From Lachnospiraceae bacterium (GTDB lineage: Bacteria > Bacillota > Clostridia > Lachnospirales > Lachnospiraceae): DNA of 64,000 nt. Where the stretch lies: the NCBI GenBank assembly GCA_024682075.1, contig JAIKZQ010000008.1, positions 1-64,000 on the forward strand. Direction: 5' to 3'. A program made the position numbers and the translations under genes. The notes beneath the pieces were generated by a model. That model ran no database searches and had not been told where the DNA came from. It saw only the letters and a program-made list of their open reading frames with translations. Positions 42,385 to 51,516 of this stretch are shown here, in pieces; position 1 is the first letter of the stretch; every line of letters begins with the position of its first letter.

Positions 42385-44610
42385 TTATCTGTCGGAAGAA
42401 TCAATATCACTGTCATCAGGTTCATTATCGGCGTTATCCTGTCCGTGCTCACTGTCAGCATTTCCGGACTCGCCGGCACCTTCACCGGCTCCTGCCTGCT
42501 TCCGCATTTTTTCCCTTCCGTTCATCGTGATGATTATCGCAGCTCCAAGGAGAGATGCTGCAATGACTAAGAGAACGATAACAAACACCATACTTCCGGT
42601 GTCGGATTTATCTGAAGGAGTCTGAGGAGCAGTCTGAGGAGCTGCATTGTCAGATGCATTGACCGTATCCGTGGCCGCCTGTGTGCCGCCTTCTTCCGAA
42701 GACGCAGTGTCTGATGCAGCGGCGGTCTGGCTTCCTGCATCAACTGTGTTTTCTTCAGTAGCCCCCTCTACTGCTGTAGGCTGTGTTTCATCCTGTGATG
42801 AGGTTTCGCTTCCTGTATCCTCGCTGCTTTCGGAATCTGCGGAACCGGTATTGATCACCGGAGCCGGTGCATTCCCGCTGAAATCCGAAAGGGAAATGCC
42901 GTTAGCACCAAGTGCAACCTGATGATCCAGGCTTATGAAGCGTCCGCCCTCGTCAGCCCAGAGAACGGGCTTTACAAGAGCATATTTTTCTTCGTCCCAG
43001 GTCTTGAAGTCATCCCTGACGAGTCCGCCTGTATCACCTGAATTGGCGTTGAAGCACCAGAAAGTGTGATGAAGGTTTTCTTTTCCGATGAGGTCCCTGA
43101 TATACTCCATCCATCTCTGATTGTCGCCCTGCATGAATCCTCCCCATTCACCGATAAGAATGGGAGCTATGTTTTCTTCTTCGATGTAGAGCCAGTAGGG
43201 ATGCCATGCATCCCTGTAAAGAGATTCGTATGTAAAGCCTCCCTGGAACCAGGGCTGCTCATATACCAGCGGACCGTAGTCGTGAGGAGAGTAAACGATC
43301 TGTCTGTTTCTTGCTTCACTTCCGAAATCGATGGGATAATCCCTGACGGCCATGAGGTTTCCGCCCCACCAGGTATTGTAATAATCCGCATCATTGGTCG
43401 ATGTGAAATTGTTGCTCTGGGGATTGGTGGGATAGATCTGGATGCCTTCTATGACGATCAGCGCATGAGGGTTGATGTCAAGTATGGCATTTCCGGCACG
43501 CTCCGCAACTCTTTTCCAATTGTTCTTGTCATTGGAATCATTCCAGATGGCATGAGTCGGTTCGCTTGCTTTGCCGTGAGGCTCATTCTTAAGATCGTAT
43601 GCGACAATGGTGTCGTAATTCTTATATCTTTCCGCAAGCCATTTCAGGGCCTCGATATACTGATCCTCGGAAATGCGGTCCGTATACCAGACGGGATGGT
43701 TGTGACCGGAAGCATCGGTGTTGGCAGAATGAATGTCGATCATCACTTTGATTCCGTTCTGCTCGCAAAGGGTCAGGACATAGTCGAATATCTCAAGTGA
43801 GTTAAGTGAATTCAGGTTGCCGTTATATGCATGGTTATAATTTGCGGTAGGGTAGTTGCCTTTTTTCCATTCAAGAAGAAGCTCTGCTGACATCGGCACT
43901 CTGAGAAGATTGAAGCCGTGGTCGGCGATCGCTTTTATGGAAGATTCAAGCTCGGCATTCCACAAACCGTCAAAAAGGTTGGTGCCTGTGTTGTAGCCGA
44001 ACCAGTTACAGCCTGTGAGCCATACTACGTTTCCGTTCATGTCCACGATCTTGGATCCGTTTGTGGTTAGCCAGTCATCGCCGGCTGTGCCGTATGTTGA
44101 GACTGCGGGAGAGGAGAATTCCGGTCTTGCCTCGGAGTTCTGCCCGTTATTGTTATTATTATTGTTGTTATTATTGTTGTTGTTCGAGGATGCGGTATAT
44201 GTGCCAGATCCCGTGACACTTACGACTTTGGCGGAAGACAGATCTGAACCGCTTACCTGAATGCCGACATTGGAATTCATCCCCCACGAGTTGCTGCCGT
44301 CAGCCCTGACTGTTGCGGTCACGGTCTTTCCGTCAGCGGTATATGTGTCAAATCCCCAGCCACTTGGTGAATTGACGTTACTGTTAAATTCCACGACCAC
44401 GGTGATCGTAAGGTAACCTTCGCATCCCGACAGGTCAAAGGATATCTGTCCGCCGCTTCCCCACATATTGGTTGAGACGTTTGATGCGGTCGGAGTTCCT
44501 GCGGCACGGATGATCGCCGGCTGAGGAATAAGCGACATCATCAGGGTAAGAGCGATCAGCATCGCAGGGATTGCTTTGATGAAATTTTTCTTGTTATGAC
44601 ATATACGCAT
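42385..44610 (-). CDS. Surface-anchored glycoside hydrolase family 5 (endo-beta-glucanase-like)
   Basis: The 741-residue exoenzyme likely cleaves beta-1,4-glucan. Order: signal peptide (1 to about 37), a beta-sandwich module that looks carbohydrate-binding (about 40-140), a poly-Asn linker, the GH5 barrel (about 170-540) with proton donor E343 in DLKNEPHG and nucleophile E488 in LIGEWGG, a Ser/Thr/Glu/Ala linker, and one C-terminal membrane helix (VFVIVLLVIAASLLGAAIII) with a basic and then acidic cytoplasmic tail. The anchor holds it on the cell surface. The start ATG 44610 has AAGGAG 6 bases upstream; the longer frame to 44664 is not needed. It lies 75 bases downstream of the helicase gene on the same strand. 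The CBM class is not certain. Confidence 0.93.
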   Translation of the reverse strand: MRICHNKKNFIKAIPAMLIALTLMMSLIPQPAIIRAAGTPTASNVSTNMWGSGGQISFDLSGCEGYLTITVVVEFNSNVNSPSGWGFDTYTADGKTVTATVRADGSNSWGMNSNVGIQVSGSDLSSAKVVSVTGSGTYTASSNNNNNNNNNNNNNGQNSEARPEFSSPAVSTYGTAGDDWLTTNGSKIVDMNGNVVWLTGCNWFGYNTGTNLFDGLWNAELESSIKAIADHGFNLLRVPMSAELLLEWKKGNYPTANYNHAYNGNLNSLNSLEIFDYVLTLCEQNGIKVMIDIHSANTDASGHNHPVWYTDRISEDQYIEALKWLAERYKNYDTIVAYDLKNEPHGKASEPTHAIWNDSNDKNNWKRVAERAGNAILDINPHALIVIEGIQIYPTNPQSNNFTSTNDADYYNTWWGGNLMAVRDYPIDFGSEARNRQIVYSPHDYGPLVYEQPWFQGGFTYESLYRDAWHPYWLYIEEENIAPILIGEWGGFMQGDNQRWMEYIRDLIGKENLHHTFWCFNANSGDTGGLVRDDFKTWDEEKYALVKPVLWADEGGRFISLDHQVALGANGISLSDFSGNAPAPVINTGSADSESSEDTGSETSSQDETQPTAVEGATEENTVDAGSQTAAASDTASSEEGGTQAATDTVNASDNAAPQTAPQTPSDKSDTGSMVFVIVLLVIAASLLGAAIIITMNGREKMRKQAGAGEGAGESGNADSEHGQDNADNEPDDSDIDSSDR
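44147..44184 (-). repeat. Trinucleotide (AAT/AAC) microsatellite encoding poly-Asn
   Basis: About 12 consecutive Asn codons, mixed AAT and AAC on the coding strand, form the linker of the GH5 enzyme. Slippage here would alter linker length in frame. Confidence 0.85.
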
Positions 44611-44684
44611 GACATGCTCCTTGTCGGTTTTTTCTATGGAACAACGAATATATTTTACTATCATATTGGCTTATTTTCCATAAA

Positions 44685-46589
44685 TCATTTAATGAGTCCG
44701 CATAGAAATCTGCTCGGCGTGCGGGGCTCTGATCCCAATCCTTTTACATAAAAAATGTGCAGGCCCGAAACGGCCCTTGTCATTGCAACATAGAAGATCC
44801 TGCGTTCTTCGCTGACCGCATCATTATCAGGCATCTTCCCGTGAGGGAAGGTGCCTTCATTGCAATCGGGGATGAATACCGTTTCGAATTCCAGCCCCTT
44901 TGAAGCGTGCACTGTCATGAGCTTTATCGCATCTTTGCTTGCGGATGCCATTTTTGAACGTTTGAATGCCCGGGCATATTCCGTCCTGAGACCGGTCATG
45001 TCATTCATGCATGCTGCTTTCGATGATATCTCTTTTGTAAGGTCCAGGATCTTCTGATATTCTTCTTTTTTTCTCTGATCGTGTCCGGCCAGTTCCGTTA
45101 CGTATTTCCCGTAACCGGTCTTGCCCAGCAGATAGCTGATGGCAAGCGAAGGACTCAGGTCATGCATGAACATAAGGTCTTTCTTTAGACATTTCAGTCC
45201 ATGGATCCTTGCACGGGAATCATCCGGGCATGGACTGTCCATGCAGACCGATATGAGATCGTTTATGAATGCTTGCACATTGAAGCCTTTTGTATCGGCC
45301 CCCTGCGGCTTGGAAAGTCCTGCTTCCTGATCCGGTACCGCCATTAACGCCTCTGAACTGATATGTCTTAAGGGCTTGTTGATGATGTTTTTGATGTCGC
45401 TTTCATCACCCGTTCCGTAAGCGAGGGACAGATATGAGTATATATCCCTTATGATAAAATGCTCGAAGATGTCTTCGGATTTTTCCCTGATCGAAAACGG
45501 CCTGTTTTCCGATGCGAGGAATGATGCGAAGGTCTGCATGCATATATTTGTGCGGAAAAGGACGGCAGCAGAGGACTTATCCTCAAGTGCGTCGAAAACG
45601 TGCAGGATCTGACGGTACTGAGCATCTTTGTCCTCGAATCCACTTACTGTGACAGTGCCGGTTTCTTTTTTGGCGGAGACCAGATCCTTGCGTATCCTGT
45701 CCGGATTTTCGTTTATCACAACAAGAGAGGCATTTACTATTCCGGCAAGGCTTCTGTAATTGGTGTTAAGATGCATCAGCACGGCGTTTTTCTCTGACAT
45801 GAACCTTCCAATCATCGAAGGATCGGAACCCCTGAAGCCGTATATGGACTGATCGTCGTCACCGACCGCGAATATTTTGGTGTCTCCGGCTGAAAGAAGC
45901 GACACTGTTTCATACTGTGCAGGATTTATGTCCTGAAATTCATCAATGAGTATGTATCTGAACCTCCCCGTCCATTTGGATCTGAAGAGTGTATCTTTTT
46001 TAAGCAGGTCCAGGCAGTCATAGACCATGTCGTCGAAATCCAGCAGACCTGCTTTTCGCCTTATGCCTTCGTAGTATCTCAGCATGTCCGGAAAGGAAGC
46101 ATTCATCACACTTCCGAGCATCAGTCCCGCTTTCTCCGCATCCAGAGAGTTTTTAAAAACTGACATGGAGTGCAAAAATCTTCTCACCGAGTCGGGGTCA
46201 TCTTTCAGGAAGGCATTTCCCATGAACTTTCGGACCGTGCTTTCGGCTATGCTTTTCTTGTTTTTGTCTAAAAGAATGCGTATCCCGGAATGATTCCCGT
46301 GTTCCCGGATCATATGATAGAAGACTGAATGAAATGTTCCGAAGGCAACTGGAAGAGGGAACCCGGAGCATTTATTGAATCTGTTCATCATGGACAGGGC
46401 TGCATCCTTGGTGAAGGTGATCACGAGGATCGAAGAAGGATCGATGTGCAGACTCCCGGTCAGATGGATGATCTTCTGAGTCATGGTATGAGTCTTGCCG
46501 GAACCCGGACCTGCCGCAAGCATGACGTTTTCGTCGCATTTAAGGACTGCACTGAGCTGGAATGGATCAAGATTGGAATAATCAGACAT
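44685..46589 (-). CDS. UvrD/PcrA-type superfamily 1 DNA helicase
   Basis: The protein is a 3'-5' ATP-dependent helicase. From ATG 46589 it has 634 residues: Walker A AAGPGSGKTHTM (near residue 26), LVITFTKDAA, motif II LIDEFQDINPAQ, motif III GDDDQSIYGFRGSDP, motif V MTVHASKGLEFETVFIPDCNEGTFPH and motif VI ERRIFYVAMTRAVSGL. It is shorter than PcrA (about 720), with a smaller 2B domain and C-terminus. Its role in repair is inferred from the family. ATG 46616 is a possible alternative start (9 more residues); the longer reading from TTG 46685 lies on the -35 box. No nuclease domain is seen. Confidence 0.92.
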   Translation of the reverse strand: MSDYSNLDPFQLSAVLKCDENVMLAAGPGSGKTHTMTQKIIHLTGSLHIDPSSILVITFTKDAALSMMNRFNKCSGFPLPVAFGTFHSVFYHMIREHGNHSGIRILLDKNKKSIAESTVRKFMGNAFLKDDPDSVRRFLHSMSVFKNSLDAEKAGLMLGSVMNASFPDMLRYYEGIRRKAGLLDFDDMVYDCLDLLKKDTLFRSKWTGRFRYILIDEFQDINPAQYETVSLLSAGDTKIFAVGDDDQSIYGFRGSDPSMIGRFMSEKNAVLMHLNTNYRSLAGIVNASLVVINENPDRIRKDLVSAKKETGTVTVSGFEDKDAQYRQILHVFDALEDKSSAAVLFRTNICMQTFASFLASENRPFSIREKSEDIFEHFIIRDIYSYLSLAYGTGDESDIKNIINKPLRHISSEALMAVPDQEAGLSKPQGADTKGFNVQAFINDLISVCMDSPCPDDSRARIHGLKCLKKDLMFMHDLSPSLAISYLLGKTGYGKYVTELAGHDQRKKEEYQKILDLTKEISSKAACMNDMTGLRTEYARAFKRSKMASASKDAIKLMTVHASKGLEFETVFIPDCNEGTFPHGKMPDNDAVSEERRIFYVAMTRAVSGLHIFYVKGLGSEPRTPSRFLCGLIK

Positions 46590-46656
46590 AAAAACACCCG
46601 AATCAGGCACTGCCATGCAGTCAGCTTTCTCCGGGAGCCGATCGTCAGATAAACCG

Positions 46657-46685
46657 AATATAATACGGCAGAATATGCAAGTCAA
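46657..46685 (-). promoter_or_regulatory. Sigma-A promoter of the helicase gene
   Basis: On the minus strand TTGACT (46685-46680), a 17-base spacer and TATATT (46662-46657) make a good promoter, with the start near 46650. This rules out the TTG at 46685 as a start codon. Confidence 0.65.
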
Positions 46686-46783
46686 ATGATATCTTTCGGA
46701 TAATGATCCCGGAATGCTGAAATCAGGCTTGAAAACTGCATTGGATACCGCATAAGAAGCGGTATTTGCAAGGGCGTTTTTTC

Positions 46784-46812
46784 TTGTTAAAAATCGGTTT
46801 CTGCGATATAAT
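46784..46812 (+). promoter_or_regulatory. Sigma-A promoter of the GH13-like gene
   Basis: TTGTTA (46784-46789), a 17-base spacer and TATAAT (46807-46812) are present, 27 bases before the ATG at 46839. Confidence 0.72.
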
Positions 46813-46838
46813 TTATTAGATTATGGGGTAATGTGCGC

Positions 46839-48656
46839 ATGGATAAGAAAGCGTCCAATTTCATATTTCCTCTCATCACTCAGAAGACGGAAGACGGGGT
46901 GCGGTTTTGCCTTGAGACTTCCTCCGGTGATTGCGGCATCGTTTTATATGATCTAAGCGGGAAAAATGAGCTTAAGAGGATATCTTTTGATAGTTCCGAC
47001 AGGATAGGGAATCTTTATTGCAAGGTCGTGAATGACATTGATCCTGCGGCGGTTTCGTATCTGTATCATATAGACGGAAAATTAGTCAGCGACAGCAGGG
47101 CTCTTGGATTTGTTCCTGCAGGATCTTACGGTGAAAAAACTACAGAACCATTAAAGGCGCTGATCTGCAAAGGCGATCCCGAATGGGAAGATGATGTGAA
47201 TCCCTGCCTTACATATGAGGACAGCTTCTGGTATCTGCTTCACGTGAGGGGATTTACCAGATCGCCTTCATCGGGTGTCAGGGCAAAAGGTACTTTTGAA
47301 GGAATAACCGAGAAACTCGATCATCTTGAGTCGGTCGGCATCACGACCATAGAACTTCAGCCTGCTTACGAATTTAACGAGTGGGATGATGAAACCGGGA
47401 AGATCAATTACTGGGGATACAAGCCCGGATTTTACTACACACCGAAAAGGGCATATTCATATACCGGCGATCCCGCAGGGGAATTCAGGAATCTGGTCAA
47501 GGCACTTCACAGGCGCAGGATGGAGATCTGCATGCAGTTTTACTTTGCGCCGGATTTCCCTGAGTCGGAGGTTCTCGAGATACTTCGTTTCTGGGTGGTC
47601 AATTACCACATAGATGCTTTTCATCTGATGGGTGTGAATATTCCGATGAGACTTCTGGCTGCGGATTCGCTTCTTGCAGGCACCAAGCTTTTATCGGATC
47701 ATCTTGAGAATGTTGACTTCTCACTTCTCAGAAAGCGCGGAAAGGGCAGAGTCATAGGCTTCTATGCAGATGATTTCCAGTTCCCTTTAAGAAGACTCAT
47801 AAAGAGCGATGACGGTCAGGTTTCTGTCTCTCTTTCAATGCTCAGGAATAATCCCGAAGACTTCGGACGTATCAATTTCCTTTCGAGTTACCGCGGATTC
47901 ACACTGATGGACATGGTCAGCTATGACCGCAAGCATAATGAGGAAAACGGAGAAGAGGGCAGGGACGGAAGTGACATGAACTTCAGCTGGAACTGCGGTG
48001 AGGAAGGCCCTACCAGGAAAAAGAAGATCCGTGACCTCAGGCTTAAACAGATCAAGAATGCTTACAGCATCCTCATGATGGGTGCGGGAACACCGCTGAT
48101 ATTCATGGGGGATGAATTCGGGAATTCCCAGAAGGGAAATAATAATCCTTACTGCATCGATTCACAGGTAACCTGGCTTGACTGGAAGGATGCTTCCAAA
48201 AACACCGAACTTACGGATCATCTGAAGGCGCTGGTCGCACTCAGGAATAGATGCTCTGTATTTCGCAAGAATAAAGAGCTCTACATGATCGATACCGAAA
48301 ATTGCGGATTCCCCGAGATAAGCTATCATTCCGATACCGCATGGAAGGCCCCTTCGGAGTATTATTCCAGATCATTCGGAATAATGTATTGCGAAAAGAG
48401 TGCCCATACGCTCATATATGCGGCAGTCAACATGAACTGGGAAGAAGCAAGGCTTGCACTTCCTAAGCCTCCGAAAGGATGCGAGTGGGAACTTATCATT
48501 TCTTCCGATCACTCATCTTCGGCTGAAGATGATAAGGAAGCGGCATCAGGCGGAAGAGACGATCTTGAAAAAACAATCCCTGCAAGGTGCGTTTCATTTT
48601 TCGAGATCAAAAAAGAAGAAAATCATAATGCCGGATCCGGAAAGGGTAAAAAATGA
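46839..48656 (+). CDS. GH13 debranching-enzyme-like protein lacking catalytic residues
   Basis: The 605-residue protein follows the GlgX/isoamylase branch of GH13 along its length: an N-terminal beta domain, then VGITTIELQPAYEFNEWDD, NYWGYKPGFYYTPKRAYS, and KHNEENGEEGRDGSDMNFSWNCGEEGPT. All three catalytic residues are replaced: the nucleophile Asp position is M264 (HIDAFHLM; the Arg is H262), the acid/base Glu is F308 (VIGF), and the HD pair is Y351-R352 (SSYRGFTL). The first conserved region (D-V-V-x-N-H) is also lost. It is intact, with its own promoter and no frameshift, so it is a likely glycogen-binding pseudoenzyme (inference). ATG 46839 is preferred over GTG 46833. DUF5662 and aroC genes follow with overlap or no gap. 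Confidence 0.88.
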   Translation: MDKKASNFIFPLITQKTEDGVRFCLETSSGDCGIVLYDLSGKNELKRISFDSSDRIGNLYCKVVNDIDPAAVSYLYHIDGKLVSDSRALGFVPAGSYGEKTTEPLKALICKGDPEWEDDVNPCLTYEDSFWYLLHVRGFTRSPSSGVRAKGTFEGITEKLDHLESVGITTIELQPAYEFNEWDDETGKINYWGYKPGFYYTPKRAYSYTGDPAGEFRNLVKALHRRRMEICMQFYFAPDFPESEVLEILRFWVVNYHIDAFHLMGVNIPMRLLAADSLLAGTKLLSDHLENVDFSLLRKRGKGRVIGFYADDFQFPLRRLIKSDDGQVSVSLSMLRNNPEDFGRINFLSSYRGFTLMDMVSYDRKHNEENGEEGRDGSDMNFSWNCGEEGPTRKKKIRDLRLKQIKNAYSILMMGAGTPLIFMGDEFGNSQKGNNNPYCIDSQVTWLDWKDASKNTELTDHLKALVALRNRCSVFRKNKELYMIDTENCGFPEISYHSDTAWKAPSEYYSRSFGIMYCEKSAHTLIYAAVNMNWEEARLALPKPPKGCEWELIISSDHSSSAEDDKEAASGGRDDLEKTIPARCVSFFEIKKEENHNAGSGKGKK

Positions 48657-49273
48657 AATCCCCTTACATATACAGATTCATCAGTCATTTCATCACAATA
48701 ACCAGACATAGGATGCTCGTATGTGAAGGCTGTTTTAAGATAGGCCTATACTATCAGGGACTCGTGCACGATCTTTCCAAGTATTCTCCTTCGGAATTTC
48801 TCGTTGGAGTCAAGTATTATCAGGGAACCAGAAGTCCCAATAATGCCGAGAGGGAAGACATAGGTTACTCTTCGGCCTGGCTTCATCACAAGGGACGCAA
48901 CAAGCATCATTACGAGTACTGGATCGATTACAACACAAGGGGAGATCTTCCGGGTGAGGATGTGATGATCCCTGTAGACATGCCCGACAGATATCTTGCC
49001 GAGATGATAATGGACAGGATAGCCGCATCCAAGGTTTACAAAGGCAAGGATTATACCGATGCATCGGCGCTTGAGTATTTCAGGAGCGGCATAGAGGTTG
49101 TTCCCATGCATCCCAATACCAAGAAGCGCCTGGACAGATATCTTAAAATGCTTGCCAAATACGGTGAGAAGAAGACATTTAAAGTAATCAGACGCGAACT
49201 TGTTCTGGGCAAAAAGCCCATTGGCGCCCGCGTGAAGGAATTCAAGACCGACAAGTCGGAAAAAGAGGAATAA
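48653..49273 (+). CDS. DUF5662-like protein with HD-type His/Asp motifs
   Basis: The 206-residue protein resembles the DUF5662 group, whose role is unknown. It has LVHDLSKYSPSEF near residue 38 and WLHHKGRNKHHYEYW near 76, a pattern like the His-Asp metal sites of HD phosphohydrolases. The rest is helical with a basic C-terminus. It overlaps the GH13-like gene by four bases and aroC starts on the next base, so the three are co-expressed. Confidence 0.85.
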   Translation: MKSPYIYRFISHFITITRHRMLVCEGCFKIGLYYQGLVHDLSKYSPSEFLVGVKYYQGTRSPNNAEREDIGYSSAWLHHKGRNKHHYEYWIDYNTRGDLPGEDVMIPVDMPDRYLAEMIMDRIAASKVYKGKDYTDASALEYFRSGIEVVPMHPNTKKRLDRYLKMLAKYGEKKTFKVIRRELVLGKKPIGARVKEFKTDKSEKEE

Positions 49274-50374
49274 ATGGCAGGATCTTCATTTGGAAGAATA
49301 TTCAGGATAACCACCTGGGGTGAATCTCACGGGCCGGCACTCGGCTGCGTGATAGACGGATGCCCTGCGGGTGTTGAACTCTCGGAAGCTGACATTCAGC
49401 CGTTTCTGGACAGAAGAAAGCCGGGTAATTGTGCCGTGGCAACCTCGAGGAAGGAATCGGATGAGTGCGAGATACTTTCCGGAGTGTTTGAAGGAAAGAC
49501 GACGGGAACTCCCATAAGTGTCATCATCAGAAATTCCGACATGCATTCCGGAGATTATGATGAACTTAGAAGTGTATTCAGACCCGGACATGCAGACATG
49601 ACCTATGATGCCAAGTACGGCATAAGGGATCACAGAGGCGGCGGACGAAGTTCCGGAAGGGAAACCGCAGCCAGAGTCATCGCCGGAGCAATCGCATCGA
49701 AGGTGCTTGCGGTACTGGGGATTTCCGTTGAGGCCTATACCAGGTCGATAGGTCCCGTGGAGGCTGACATGGATGAGTATTCGAGGAGCGCGGTCCTTGC
49801 AAATGCAACCGCGATGCCGGATATAACGGCCAATGCCAAGGCACTCGAATACATAGCGGACATGAAGAACAAATCCGATTCCTGCGGCGGAGTGATGGAA
49901 TGCATGGTAAAAGGTGTTCCGGCAGGTATAGGAGATCCGGTCTTTGACAAGCTGGATGCACTTCTGGCACAGGCTGCAATGAGCATAGGAGCCGTGAAAG
50001 CCGTTGAGATCGGTGACGGCACACTTGTTGCAAAGTCTCTCGGAAGCAAAAATAACGATCAGTTCAAGGCATCAAAGGGTAATATTTCGAAGAAGACCAA
50101 TCATGCGGGAGGCATTCTCGGAGGCATAAGCGATTCTTCCGACATAATCGTAAGGTGTTCGGTCAAGCCTACACCCTCGATCGCAAGAAGCCAGAAAACC
50201 GTGAATGTATCCGGTGAAAACACAGAGATAGAGATTAAGGGAAGACACGATCCCGTCATTGTTCCGAGAGCTGTTGTTGTACTTGAAAGCATGTGCGCGA
50301 TCACGATACTGGATTGCCTCATGTATGATATGTCATCCAGAATGGAAAATCTTGTCCGTATTTACAATAATTAG
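49274..50374 (+). CDS. aroC: Chorismate synthase
   Basis: The last step of the shikimate pathway converts EPSP to chorismate with reduced FMN. The 366 residues include the family start (GSSFGRIFRITTWGESHGPALGCVIDGCPAG), RPGHADMTYDAKYGIRDHRGGGRSSGRETAARV, and the C-terminal KPTPSIARSQKTV and GRHDPVIVPRA. The length is normal. The ATG follows the previous stop directly. Confidence 0.97.
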   Translation: MAGSSFGRIFRITTWGESHGPALGCVIDGCPAGVELSEADIQPFLDRRKPGNCAVATSRKESDECEILSGVFEGKTTGTPISVIIRNSDMHSGDYDELRSVFRPGHADMTYDAKYGIRDHRGGGRSSGRETAARVIAGAIASKVLAVLGISVEAYTRSIGPVEADMDEYSRSAVLANATAMPDITANAKALEYIADMKNKSDSCGGVMECMVKGVPAGIGDPVFDKLDALLAQAAMSIGAVKAVEIGDGTLVAKSLGSKNNDQFKASKGNISKKTNHAGGILGGISDSSDIIVRCSVKPTPSIARSQKTVNVSGENTEIEIKGRHDPVIVPRAVVVLESMCAITILDCLMYDMSSRMENLVRIYNN

Positions 50375-50388
50375 GTGAGGTGGAAATC

Positions 50389-51516
50389 ATGTCAGATTCT
50401 AACAAGAAGGTTTCTAAGGCTTCAAAAGCAAATGATGACAAATATGTCGCATATATCTCCACTTATACTCAGGGAGATAACCATGGCATCAAGATCTATG
50501 ATGTCGACATGAATACGGGAAGATTCAGTGAAAAGGATGAAGTCGAGATATCCAACTCATCCTATGTCACATGCTCGCATAACGGAAAGTACCTTTATTC
50601 CATCACGGACCTCGGCGTTGAAAGTTATAAGATCAACCCCGACGGAACTCTCGATCTGATCAATTTTGCTCCCATAAACGGAATGAGAGGCTGTTACATT
50701 GCAACCGATTATACCGATAAGTATCTGATGGTCGCAGGATATCATGACGGCAAACTCACAGTCCTTCATATCAAGGATAACGGCGGAGTCGGCAAGATCA
50801 CCGATGAAGTATTTCACAAGGGGCTCGGATCGCTTGCTGACAGGAACTTCAGACCTCATATTGCAAGTGCGAGAATGACTCATGACAACAGATACATCCT
50901 TGTGGCTGATCAGGGAATGGATCATGTCAATGTCTATGAACTCAACAAGGATACCGGCAAGATCAAGCTTGTCGACATCATCAGATGTGAGCTTGAATCC
51001 TCACCCCGCCAGATAAAGCTTTCCAAGGACGGAAGATTCATCTATATCTGCCTTGAGGCAACCTGCAAGATCGATGTATATGAATATACTTTTGACGGAA
51101 AAGAGCCCCACTTCGAGAAGATCCAGGTGGTCGATGTTGTCAAGCATGAAGACGGAGCCACCATGGCTCTCAGCGCTCTTTCTTTTTCACAGGATTATAA
51201 GTATCTCCTCACGACTGTAGCGGGCGATAATTCCGTTGCGATATTCGGTGTCGATGAGAAGACCGGCATGCTGACCAAGAAGCTCCTTCTTCCTGTTTCC
51301 GGAGACTATCCCAAGGATGCTGAGATCCTTCCCGGCAATAAGTTCCTTGTGTCACTCAATCACGAATCCAACGAAATGTCTTTCTTTAAGCTGGATATCG
51401 AAAACGGACAGATGGTCATGAACGGTAATTTCGTTCATGTCAACACTCCGAACTGCATACTCATCCATAAACTTGATGACATCGGAGGAGATGCTTCGGC
51501 TAACCAGGATGATTAA
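50389..51516 (+). CDS. Lactonase family beta-propeller protein (6-phosphogluconolactonase-like)
   Basis: The 375-residue protein has the repeated beta-propeller blades of the YbhE/Pgl group (ATDYTDKYLMVAGYHDGKLTVLHI, ARMTHDNRYILVADQGMDHVNVYEL, LSKDGRFIYICLEATCKIDVYEY, ALSFSQDYKYLLTTVAGDNSVAIFGV). The group hydrolyses 6-phosphogluconolactone, but many members are untested, and no pentose-phosphate partner is near. A strong GTGAGGTGG lies before ATG 50389. There is no signal peptide. It overlaps the VanY-like gene by 8 bases. Confidence 0.88.
   Translation: MSDSNKKVSKASKANDDKYVAYISTYTQGDNHGIKIYDVDMNTGRFSEKDEVEISNSSYVTCSHNGKYLYSITDLGVESYKINPDGTLDLINFAPINGMRGCYIATDYTDKYLMVAGYHDGKLTVLHIKDNGGVGKITDEVFHKGLGSLADRNFRPHIASARMTHDNRYILVADQGMDHVNVYELNKDTGKIKLVDIIRCELESSPRQIKLSKDGRFIYICLEATCKIDVYEYTFDGKEPHFEKIQVVDVVKHEDGATMALSALSFSQDYKYLLTTVAGDNSVAIFGVDEKTGMLTKKLLLPVSGDYPKDAEILPGNKFLVSLNHESNEMSFFKLDIENGQMVMNGNFVHVNTPNCILIHKLDDIGGDASANQDD

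Noticed and set aside
46617..46685. Helicase start at TTG 46685
   Set aside because: The TTG forms the -35 box of a good promoter (TTGACT-N17-TATATT), so it should lie upstream of the transcript.
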